Part shown: in pieces, positions 15,338 to 21,550 of the stretch | Position numbering within the stretch: the first letter of the stretch is position 1 | Layout: each line of letters opens with the position of its first letter | Assembly: GCA_017478725.1 (NCBI GenBank) | Contig: JAFVDD010000039.1 | Location: 1-34,096 of the forward strand | DNA length: 34,096 nt | Direction of reading: 5' to 3' | From: Paludibacteraceae bacterium | GTDB taxonomy: Bacteria > Bacteroidota > Bacteroidia > Bacteroidales > Paludibacteraceae | Position numbers and translations under genes: made by a program | The notes under the pieces: model-generated | What the model saw: the letters and a program-made list of their open reading frames with translations, nothing else | What the model was told of the DNA's origin: nothing | Database searches by the model: none

Positions 15338-16540
15338 TTACAAAAGTCGTTTTAAATCTTCCGCAGAAGGCAGTACATTCCGGTATTGTTCGGGAAGTTC
15401 TTGAGAAGAACGGTAAGTTGCCACTCCCATCGGTTTTGTCATATCGCGCAGAGTGAACTCGACTTCCGTGTTATCCTTGTCCCTGCAAAGCAAAATACCT
15501 ATTGACGGGTTCTCTTCCGGTAACTTCACCAACGAGTCCAAGGCAGACAAGTAATAATTGAGTTTGCCGGCGAACTCAGGTTGGAACTCCCCTCCCTTCA
15601 ATTCGATTGCCACTAAGCATCGCATTCTTCGATGGTAGAAGAGCAAATCCAATTTCCGTTCCTTGCCGTTGACAATCAAGCGATACTGCTCACCCATGAA
15701 AGCAAATTCTCCGCCAAGCGACATCATGAAGTTTTTTACATTTTTGACGATTTGTTCTTCAACATCCAATTCGTCTATCAGATCGGGATTCGGTATCTCC
15801 AGAAAATCCAAGACATTATCTTCCTTGAAAGTTCGCATCGCCACTTGACGCTGTTTCTCATCCGGAAGGGTTAATGCAAAATTGCTCGGCATCGAGCCAT
15901 GCTGATGATAAAGGTCGGAAATGAGCAGTTGGCGAAGTTGGCGCTTACCGATAAAATCTCTTGCCACTTTTCTTATATAAAACCAACGCTCAGCATCGTT
16001 TTCGGTTTGCGCAATAATGTCAATATGCATCGTGAAACCAACCCTTAAAAACTGCTCTATATCTGCCGCGTCTAATTCGTTCGCCACTGGCGAACATTTT
16101 TCGTTCCCCAATTCGTTCGCCAGTGGCGAACGTTTTACAATAGCTTGATTTTCTGCGCTTTCCAATTCGTTCGCCACCTGTGAACGAAAGTCAAACAGCT
16201 CAATATGATCGGTAACAGGAAGTACGCCAAACATATTTTCTGTCTGCGGTTCAAACACCGGTTGCCATGCTTCGTAGAACAGGCGCATCTTTCGCATATT
16301 GCCTTCCGAAAATCCTTTGAGTCCCGGCATCTCTTGTTGTAACTGGTTGGAGATGCTTTTAAGAGCACCCGTTCCCCATTTTGCATTACGCGTGTTCAGA
16401 GAGATAAATTTACCAACAGAATAATAAAGCCGTAGTGTCTCCCCGTTAGCCAATTTGGCAGCACGGTAACGAGCAATACTGATCGCCTCGCGGATTTGCT
16501 TTACTTCATCAATGTAGTTTTGTCTGATTGTTTGCTCCAT
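15338..16540 (-). CDS. yhcG: DUF1016 / YhcG-like PDDEXK nuclease domain protein
   Basis: 400 residues from the ATG at 16540; the TTG at 16558 lies inside the -7 box and cannot be the start. The N-terminal DUF1016 helical domain is seen in EVKQIREAISIARYRAAKLA, LYYSVGKFISLN and WGTGALKSISNQLQQEMPG, followed by GFSEGNMRKMRLFYEAW. The C-terminal PDDEXK domain has GGEFAFMGEQYRLIVNGKER, KLDLLFYHRRMRCLVAIELK (the D...ExK core) and GKLNYYLSALD. These proteins accompany restriction systems and other mobile loci; their biochemical role is not settled. A variable linker between the domains carries three SPLANEL-like repeats encoded by DNA palindromes. The gene is a self-contained unit between inverted and direct repeats. 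Confidence 0.9.
   Translation of the reverse strand: MEQTIRQNYIDEVKQIREAISIARYRAAKLANGETLRLYYSVGKFISLNTRNAKWGTGALKSISNQLQQEMPGLKGFSEGNMRKMRLFYEAWQPVFEPQTENMFGVLPVTDHIELFDFRSQVANELESAENQAIVKRSPLANELGNEKCSPVANELDAADIEQFLRVGFTMHIDIIAQTENDAERWFYIRKVARDFIGKRQLRQLLISDLYHQHGSMPSNFALTLPDEKQRQVAMRTFKEDNVLDFLEIPNPDLIDELDVEEQIVKNVKNFMMSLGGEFAFMGEQYRLIVNGKERKLDLLFYHRRMRCLVAIELKGGEFQPEFAGKLNYYLSALDSLVKLPEENPSIGILLCRDKDNTEVEFTLRDMTKPMGVATYRSSQELPEQYRNVLPSAEDLKRLL
16079..16185. repeat. Three palindromic repeats within the nuclease coding sequence
   Basis: GTTCGCCACTGGCGAAC at 16079-16095 and GTTCGCCAGTGGCGAAC at 16115-16131 are 8-1-8 palindromes; a decayed third copy lies at 16169-16185. Spacings of 36 and 54 nt keep the reading frame, giving peptides RSPLANEL, CSPVANEL and SQVANEL. 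Confidence 0.8.
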
Positions 16541-16587
16541 TGCGAAAAATTTTCGCAAAGTTACAACTTTTTTACGAAATATGCAAG
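16540..16587 (-). promoter_or_regulatory. Promoter and 19-bp palindromic operator of the nuclease gene
   Basis: On the minus strand CTTG (16584-16587), 20 nt, TAACTTTG (16556-16563). A perfect palindrome TTGCGAAAA-A-TTTTCGCAA at 16540-16558 runs from the -7 box to the base before the second codon position of the start, so a bound repressor would cover both the transcription start and the initiation codon. Confidence 0.65.
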
Positions 16588-16592
16588 AATTA

Positions 16593-16638
16593 GATTAATA
16601 AATACCATAATTTTGGTGTTTTATTTCTAATCTGTTTG
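16593..16638. repeat. Right inner inverted repeat of the nuclease cassette
   Basis: GATTAATAAATA (16593-16604) and CTAATCTGTTTG (16627-16638) are exact reverse complements of the blocks at 15321-15332 and 15305-15316. Confidence 0.7.
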
Positions 16639-16642
16639 GTTT

Positions 16643-16814
16643 TCAGTATGTCAAAGATCGTTTTACCTCTGTTTTAAGCCCTGAGGTGGGGCTATGTCTT
16701 GTTTGGCTATATTTTACCCAATGGTGTGGTATCTATACTCTTTTTTGTCGGATAAAATCCGACGGCAAGGGACAAAGTGTTTTTCTTTTGGTTCTCGCAA
16801 GGATGCGAGAAAAA
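16643..16814. repeat. 172-bp direct repeat, copy 2 (right of the nuclease gene)
   Basis: Near-identical to 15011-15181. Differences: C to T in the first hairpin, an extra A in the second hairpin loop, and A to G in the third hairpin loop. All changes keep the hairpins. It starts 4 nt after the inner inverted repeat. Confidence 0.92.
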
Positions 16815-16830
16815 CCCATATATACACGTA

Positions 16831-17134
16831 CGAAAAAAGCGCAGCCTCCATTGTTGCTTACAACACTAGAGGCCTTCGCTAACCTATCAAACTATAAACA
16901 ACGATGAAACCTACGCCGATATGACAAACCGCTGCCCAGAATGGGCGAAAGCGGATATAATCATACCCGTAGGCGTCAATTGCTTACTTTGCGTAGGTTT
17001 GATACAGATAGGTTGCGAAGCTTTCTAGTATCTACAACAAAGCGTCAATAACGCCATTTTCAATATTTTGAACCCTCTATCCCTTCCGTTTACACGGACC
17101 CGGCGTAGATGAATTCAGCAAAACCTTTATTTTG
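16831..17134 (-). ncRNA. Predicted rod-shaped structured non-coding RNA, possibly 6S-like
   Basis: No protein is encoded here. On the minus strand a consensus promoter (17140-17171) is followed by a region whose ends pair over 190 nt: 16851-16856 with 17035-17040, 16865-16870 with 17024-17029, 16874-16879 with 17015-17020, 16881-16888 with 17007-17014, 16907-16916 with 16991-17000, and an apical hairpin 16929-16954. A large internal loop separates the 16881 and 16907 stems. Downstream, GCCTC/GAGGC with an inner GTTG/CAAC stem followed by GCGCTTTTTT is an intrinsic terminator that competes with the outermost rod pairs. A long rod with a central bubble is the shape of 6S RNA, the RNA polymerase regulator, but I cannot confirm the identity. 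It lacks tmRNA and RNase P signature sequences. Confidence 0.6.
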
Positions 17135-17139
17135 CGCTG

Positions 17140-17171
17140 CAAAATTACTTAAAATTTTCCATATAACCAAA
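17140..17171 (-). promoter_or_regulatory. Promoter of the predicted structured RNA
   Basis: On the minus strand TTTG (17168-17171), 20 nt, TAATTTTG (17140-17147): a full match to the Bacteroidetes consensus with no protein-coding gene downstream. Expected start near 17134. Confidence 0.65.
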
Positions 17172-17263
17172 TTTTTTATCAAAAATCTTTCGAAGAAGTG
17201 CTTTTTTTTATTTTTAATCAATCGTAGTGTTGCGATAATTTTAAGAAAAAAACATATAAAACC

Positions 17264-17384
17264 CTTTGAGAGCTTTAGGAGCGATGCTCCTTGTTCAAAT
17301 TGTTACTAAAAACTCCTTGCAAGCAAGCTTACAGATAGTTTTTACTACCAATTCGCACAACTCTATGAGTAAAAGCTCTCAAAG
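17264..17384. other. 121-nt three-stem inverted-repeat structure, RNA or small mobile repeat
   Basis: A perfect 13-bp outer stem (CTTTGAGAGCTTT at 17264-17276 with 17372-17384) encloses a 6-bp hairpin AGGAGC-GAT-GCTCCT (17277-17291) and a long hairpin pairing 17298-17314 with 17337-17353 (17 bp, two mismatches). If transcribed on the minus strand it would be followed by a TTTTATATGTTTTTTT tract. No promoter is clear on either strand and no target-site duplication is obvious, so RNA gene and MITE-like repeat both remain open. Confidence 0.6.
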
Positions 17385-17508
17385 ACATAAACACAAAAAA
17401 CATTTCTGATTTTAAATAAAAAATAATATCATTCTTGTAATTTGTTATTTATCAATATGATACAGATGCGGTAAGCAAAGTTAACGCACCACTAGTATTA
17501 AGGAATTA

Positions 17509-17943
17509 TCAATCGTCTATACGGACGAATTCGTACTTGCTGCTGAATTCCAAGTCAAGACCGTTGTTCAGTTCGGCTTTCCAGCGGCGGTCGTCTTTGC
17601 CCCACTCCGTAATGAAGGTGTTCGGGAAATTTGTTTTCACGTACGTGCGGACGGCTTCCGGGATGAGGGCCTCGGGTACTGCCTTGGTGCCGCAGTCGAT
17701 CTTGGTCAGTTCGCCGGACTTGTCGAACTCCACTTTCGTGCCGTCATTCAGACGCACCTCGTAGTCCGTACTCAGCAGTTCGCGGTCCATCATCACCACG
17801 GACACATCGGCTTTGGAGAAATGCGCCTCAATCAGCCGTTGCGCCTGAAGCGGCATTTCCGGATAAGGAATAACTTTTTCGTTTGCGCATGCCGTGAAAC
17901 ATGTGGTCAGCACTAAAAGTGCATTCAAAAGAGTCTTTTTCAT
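17509..17943 (-). CDS. PepSY-like periplasmic lipoprotein or exported protein
   Basis: 144 residues. The start KKTLLNALLVLTTCFTAC is a signal peptide, with Cys18 or Cys20 region as possible lipid site (FTAC-ANE). The mature part is two copies of a strand-helix pattern typical of the Bacteroidetes PepSY-like (BLIP-type) domain: PLQAQRLIEAHFSKADVSVV with YEVRLNDGTKVEFDKSGELT, then IPEAVRTYVKTNFPN with RRWKAELNNGLDLEFSSK and a final FVRIDD. Such proteins are thought to bind or inhibit partners in the envelope; the partner is unknown. It lies 33 bp downstream of the Na/Pi transporter gene on the same strand. Confidence 0.82.
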   Translation of the reverse strand: MKKTLLNALLVLTTCFTACANEKVIPYPEMPLQAQRLIEAHFSKADVSVVMMDRELLSTDYEVRLNDGTKVEFDKSGELTKIDCGTKAVPEALIPEAVRTYVKTNFPNTFITEWGKDDRRWKAELNNGLDLEFSSKYEFVRIDD

Positions 17944-17947
17944 AAAC

Positions 17948-17975
17948 GTTAAAATGTTAAATTGTTAAACTATTA
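17948..17975. repeat. GTTAAA micro-repeat between transporter and PepSY genes
   Basis: Reads GTTAAAATGTTAAATTGTTA followed by AAC: three near copies of a 7-8 nt word filling the intergenic gap. Confidence 0.4.
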
Positions 17976-17976
17976 T

Positions 17977-19653
17977 TTATTGCAAGTCACGAATGGTTTT
18001 CGCCACGTTGATAAGGTGGTCGGCCACACGTTCGGAGTTCTGGGCAAGGGAGATATATTCCGTACCCGCCTGGGGTTTGCAGATACCCAAAGCGAGCCGC
18101 TGAATATGATTGCGCTCCATCTCATCGGTCAGTTGGTCAATCTCGTCCTCAATCTGGTTTGCCAAGCCGAGTGCCTCCATGTCCATCTTATGGTACGCTT
18201 GCATCGTGGCGTCGTAGAGACGGCTGATGAGGGCATTCATCTGGTCGATCTCTTTGAGCGCATAGTCGGAGAAACGCACCTCCTGCTGGCGGAGGCTGTC
18301 CGCATACTCGATGATATTTTTGGCATAGTCTCCGATACGCTCGAGGTCGCTTACCGTGCGGATGGTGGAGACAAGGTATTGGTGGTCAAACCGGTTAAGC
18401 TGGTTGTTGGAAAGCAGCAAGGCGTAATGCACCAGTTCGCGGTTGAGGTAGTTGAGTTGTTCCTCCGTCCGGTCGAAGAGCTCGCGTTCGGAGTTATCCA
18501 GCGTAGTGACATCATGTATGGAGCGTTGGTAGTTCTCGATGGCCATTTGCGCCATGTTCTCCACCTCGGCTTTGAGCTGGCGGATAGCGACCACCGGCGT
18601 GCGTAACATCTGCGGGTCGAGGAAATAGAGATGCGGCTCGTTGTTGTCTTTGACCGGCTGGTCTTTGATGATACGGCAGGCGAGGTTAACCAGCGCGTTG
18701 GTAAGCGGCAAAGCCACCAGCATCGTAGTGACATTGAAGACCGTGTGGAACATGGCTAATTGCAGTTGCGGAGCGGCAGGGAAGAGACGCTCGAAGATCG
18801 TTCCGAAACTCCATACGCCGGCGGTAACAAGGCTGAGCACCAAGGCCACACAGAGGAAGAGGACGACACCTAACACATTGAAAAGCAGGTGGATCATCGC
18901 CGTGCGTTTGGCTGCCACACCGCTGGTCATACCCGCGATGATAGCCACCACGCACGAACCGATGTTACTTCCCATCGTGAGGTAGATACCCTGGTCCAGC
19001 GCAATAAGCCCCGTAACGACCATCGTGATGGCGATGGAGGTCATAACAGACGAGGACTGGATAATAGCGGTGATGATGGTTCCCAAGAGCACCAGCAGCA
19101 GCGGGTTGCGTATCGAGGCGAGGAACAGTTTGACGGAGTCGAGCGCCGCGAACTCGTCCATGGCATTTGCCATCATACTCAGACCGACGAAGAGCATTCC
19201 GAAGCCCGTCAGGATACCGCCGGTCTTCTTCCATGCATCGCTTTTAGCGAACAGCATCATAAAGGCTCCAATGCCCGCAAAAGCGGCGAAAAGGACGGTG
19301 GTGGAGAGGCTGTTGGAGCCGGACAGACCGAGCGCCACTAACTGGGCGGTGACGGTAGTACCGATATTTGCCCCATAGATAATCGTGGCGGCTTGGGTGA
19401 GCGACATGATACCCACGTTCACGAAACCGATGACCATGACCGTCACGGCTCCACTACTTTGGATAGCCGCCGTGCCGAGCGTACCGATACCCACACCGAT
19501 GAGTTTGTTGTTGCCGGTGTGCGAGAAGAGTTGTTTGAGCCGCCGTGAGGCCGCCGACTCCAGGTTGCTACTCATCATCGTGCAGGCCACGAGGAAGACT
19601 CCGATACCTGCCAAAAGGGTTAAGATAGCTGTTAAGATAGAAATAAAATCCAT
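17977..19653 (-). CDS. nptA: Na+/phosphate cotransporter with C-terminal PhoU domain
   Basis: 558-residue inner-membrane protein. The N-terminal half has the two inverted Na/Pi repeats with their QSS signatures: GTLGTAAIQSSGAVTVMVIG near residues 58-77 and TIITAIIQSSSVMTSIAITM further on, plus IIYGANIGTTVTAQLVALGL and YLTMGSNIGSCVVAIIAGM. From about residue 350 a soluble all-helical PhoU-like domain follows (MAIENYQRSIHDVTTLDNSE, RTVSDLERIGDYAKNIIEYA, NSERVADHLINVAKTI). The transporter takes up phosphate with sodium; the PhoU part probably regulates it. The gene precedes the PepSY-like gene. No clean promoter is seen directly upstream; a terminator of the next unit lies 48 bp away. Confidence 0.93.
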   Translation of the reverse strand: MDFISILTAILTLLAGIGVFLVACTMMSSNLESAASRRLKQLFSHTGNNKLIGVGIGTLGTAAIQSSGAVTVMVIGFVNVGIMSLTQAATIIYGANIGTTVTAQLVALGLSGSNSLSTTVLFAAFAGIGAFMMLFAKSDAWKKTGGILTGFGMLFVGLSMMANAMDEFAALDSVKLFLASIRNPLLLVLLGTIITAIIQSSSVMTSIAITMVVTGLIALDQGIYLTMGSNIGSCVVAIIAGMTSGVAAKRTAMIHLLFNVLGVVLFLCVALVLSLVTAGVWSFGTIFERLFPAAPQLQLAMFHTVFNVTTMLVALPLTNALVNLACRIIKDQPVKDNNEPHLYFLDPQMLRTPVVAIRQLKAEVENMAQMAIENYQRSIHDVTTLDNSERELFDRTEEQLNYLNRELVHYALLLSNNQLNRFDHQYLVSTIRTVSDLERIGDYAKNIIEYADSLRQQEVRFSDYALKEIDQMNALISRLYDATMQAYHKMDMEALGLANQIEDEIDQLTDEMERNHIQRLALGICKPQAGTEYISLAQNSERVADHLINVAKTIRDLQ

Positions 19654-19700
19654 TGGTTCATTTATTTATTTTCGCATTTGTCTTTCTACTTCCGTCTAAC

Positions 19701-19735
19701 AAAAAACGGTACAAACTCGTTGGAGTTCATACCGT
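19701..19735 (-). terminator. Hairpin terminator after the small exported protein gene
   Basis: On the minus strand ACGGTATGAACTC, loop CAAC/C, GAGTTTGTACCGT then TTTTTTG. The stem is 13 bp with one mismatch and lies 6 bp after the stop codon. Confidence 0.8.
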
Positions 19736-19740
19736 ATAGT

Positions 19741-20094
19741 TTATGTCAGGGTATAGTTATGGCTTGCGACGCTCTTTTGCGGGGCATAACGCCGCACCAA
19801 GCCGAGCCGCTGTTTGTCAGAGATAAAAGGAGTGCGAGACACCTCACCCCAACCCTCTCCCAAAGAGAGGGAGCTTCTCCCCTTAGGGGAGACGGGAGAG
19901 AGGTCTGTGAGGTGTTGTACCTGCCCTTCATCCCACTCATAGTCCTCCGCCTCCAGCTCCATGCAGCTCTCTACGCGCAAATCCTCCGCGATGCGGCGGC
20001 TGTCGTTGTATTCATCCGCCGCCAGAGCCGCAACAAACAGACTCATCATAACGACGAGCATCATCGGGGTATATTGGCGGATAATCTGAAACAT
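19741..20094 (-). CDS. Small exported protein of unknown function, carrying an inserted palindromic repeat
   Basis: 117 residues from ATG 20094; further upstream ATG lies inside the -7 box. The N-terminus MFQIIRQYTPMMLVVMMSLF ends in VAALA, a signal peptide or membrane anchor, then acidic DEYNDSRRIAEDLRVESCME. From about residue 61 to 87 the protein (SPVSPKGRSSLSLGEGWGEV) is encoded by the GC-rich palindromic repeat 19840-19914, so the original protein was shorter or different there. The start codon is only 4 nt past the -7 box, implying a nearly leaderless mRNA unless an internal Met is used. A strong terminator follows. No family recognised. Confidence 0.6.
   Translation of the reverse strand: MFQIIRQYTPMMLVVMMSLFVAALAADEYNDSRRIAEDLRVESCMELEAEDYEWDEGQVQHLTDLSPVSPKGRSSLSLGEGWGEVSRTPFISDKQRLGLVRRYAPQKSVASHNYTLT
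19840..19914. repeat. GC-rich multi-hairpin palindromic repeat
   Basis: Outer arms CACCTCAC (19840-19847) and GTGAGGTG (19907-19914) enclose hairpins CCCTCTC/GAGAGGG (19853-19871) and TCTCCCC/GGGGAGA (19876-19892). The left part matches the repeat in tatC at 24022-24066. It lies inside the small exported protein gene and keeps its frame open. Confidence 0.85.
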
Positions 20095-20098
20095 GGTG

Positions 20099-20130
20099 CA
20101 AAGGTACAACATTTTTCCGACATATGCAAA
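20099..20130 (-). promoter_or_regulatory. Promoter of the small exported protein gene
   Basis: On the minus strand TTTG (20127-20130), 20 nt, TACCTTTG (20099-20106). The predicted start coincides roughly with the ATG at 20094. Confidence 0.65.
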
Positions 20131-20137
20131 TAAATGC

Positions 20138-21529
20138 TCACTTATTTTTTAGAATAGCTACGCATTCCGCCGGATCGTCAGTATCGTTTATACGCCGGTC
20201 CATGGGGCATTGGCCCGTCTTGTCGCGGTTGAGAATCATCTCCACCTCTTGGGCAGCGGAGACCTGCACACCGGCTTTCTCCAGCATCTCGCGTGCAGGG
20301 GTGCAAATCAGGTTGGTATGAACCTCCCTGACACCGCCGGTAATCATCAGTGCCGCCGCAGCCTTGCCGATGAGCTTGTCCGCTACCACAGCTCCTTGAA
20401 GGCGCTCAGGCTGAGTCTCGACAAGCGTCAGCAGGTCCTGTACGCCGCGGTTCTCATGGCAGGTGGTAACACCGTGGTTGCGCACCAGCAGGCTCAGGCC
20501 CTGTGCGTTCAGCTGCTCTAACATCTGCTCTCCGTCAATGCTGACTATCTCATAGGCACGGCTGCCCAAACCGATTTGAGCCGCGTGCTCCAGGATATGT
20601 ACGCCGTGGCGCGAGTTGATACGCTCGATGAGTGCCGCCGCATCGTCGCCTTCCTTGGAGGGATAGTTGAAAACCAGATCCACACAGGCTTGGTCAAGCG
20701 CCACCGGATCGAGGGAGGCGAGAATACCGATGTCGTTCATCTCCGGAGCCGCCGGATGGCTGTCGCAGTCGCAATCGACGGAGAGGTTGTTGACCACGTT
20801 GATATACAGGATCCGCTCGCCTCCGAAATAGTTATGCACCGCCTGTGCAGCAGCCGCCATGGACTCTAAGAATCCGTCCTGGTTGCCGGTGTGGAGCCAC
20901 GTAGTCGTGGTGTTCTCCGTGATACCCGCCGAGTGGATATATGCCTTGCCGGCAGCGGAAGCCACACCGATAGACTGGTTCTTGAGCACTCCGCCGAAGC
21001 CGCCCATGGCGTGACCTTTGAAATGCGCAAGGTTAATCATGAAGTCATAGTTCTTCAGGTGCGAGCCCACGCGATCGTATTTGATCCATGTGGTGTCCTC
21101 TACGGGGATGGTGAAATCGCCTTCCTCGTCCATCAGATCGACCTTGGCAATATCTAAAAACCCGTGCTCCTTGATGGTTTTCCAGTGCTCTTTGGTGGTG
21201 TTACGTTTGCCCGGATAGGCGGTGTTGCACTCCACGATCGTGCCGTTCACCTGATTGACCAATTGACGGATGAGTTCGGGCTTGAGGTAGTTGTGACCGC
21301 CTGCCTCGCCGGTGGAGATTTTAACAGCCACGCGTCCTGTAGCCGGACGGCCGAGGGCTTCGTAGATACGCACCAACGCAGCAGGCGAGATCTCCTGCGT
21401 CATGTACACCACTGCCGTATCCGGGTTCTGAGGATGATGAACTACAGGCCTGTTTGCCTGTCTGGCGGAGCAACCGAGAAAAAGGGACAAAGTGACTAAG
21501 TACAAAGTACTAAGGATGATTTTTTTCAT
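20138..21529 (-). CDS. DUF362 - DUF1893 fusion lipoprotein
   Basis: 463 residues. Signal peptide IILSTLYLVTLSLFLGC with lipidation Cys20; its hydrophobic core is encoded by a micro-repeat. Residues about 35-333 form a DUF362 domain (VAVKISTGEAGGHNYLKPEL, DFMINLAHFKGHAMGGFGGV, LASLDPVALDQACVDLVFNY). Residues about 334-450 form a DUF1893 domain (LLVRNHGVTTCHENRGVQDL, GAVVADKLIGKAAAALMITG, REVHTNLICTPAREMLEKAG), a family with a deaminase-like fold in solved members. Conserved Cys and Gly-rich motifs suggest redox or metal chemistry, but no reaction is established. It is the last gene of the minus-strand tatA-tatC-TonB receptor run, 21 bp after the receptor gene, which points to an envelope role linked to the receptor's ligand. 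Confidence 0.88.
   Translation of the reverse strand: MKKIILSTLYLVTLSLFLGCSARQANRPVVHHPQNPDTAVVYMTQEISPAALVRIYEALGRPATGRVAVKISTGEAGGHNYLKPELIRQLVNQVNGTIVECNTAYPGKRNTTKEHWKTIKEHGFLDIAKVDLMDEEGDFTIPVEDTTWIKYDRVGSHLKNYDFMINLAHFKGHAMGGFGGVLKNQSIGVASAAGKAYIHSAGITENTTTTWLHTGNQDGFLESMAAAAQAVHNYFGGERILYINVVNNLSVDCDCDSHPAAPEMNDIGILASLDPVALDQACVDLVFNYPSKEGDDAAALIERINSRHGVHILEHAAQIGLGSRAYEIVSIDGEQMLEQLNAQGLSLLVRNHGVTTCHENRGVQDLLTLVETQPERLQGAVVADKLIGKAAAALMITGGVREVHTNLICTPAREMLEKAGVQVSAAQEVEMILNRDKTGQCPMDRRINDTDDPAECVAILKNK
21482..21521 (-). repeat. Micro-repeat encoding the signal-peptide core of the DUF362 lipoprotein
   Basis: Plus-strand reading begins AAGGGACAAAGTG, then ACTAAGTACAAAGTACTAAG. On the coding strand it gives LSTLYLVTLSLF. 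The 13-mer AAGGGACAAAGTG also occurs at 15134, 16767 and 23390. Confidence 0.7.
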
Positions 21530-21550
21530 AAATATATGTTTTTGAGGTTG

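Noticed and set aside
15011-16814. Insertion sequence
   Set aside because: No transposase and no target duplication; the enclosed gene is a DUF1016 nuclease.
16816-17140. tmRNA or RNase P RNA
   Set aside because: No tRNA-like ends with TTCGAnTCC near CCA, and none of the conserved RNase P core sequences.
17264-17384. CRISPR array or tracrRNA
   Set aside because: No repeat-spacer periodicity and no cas genes in the window.
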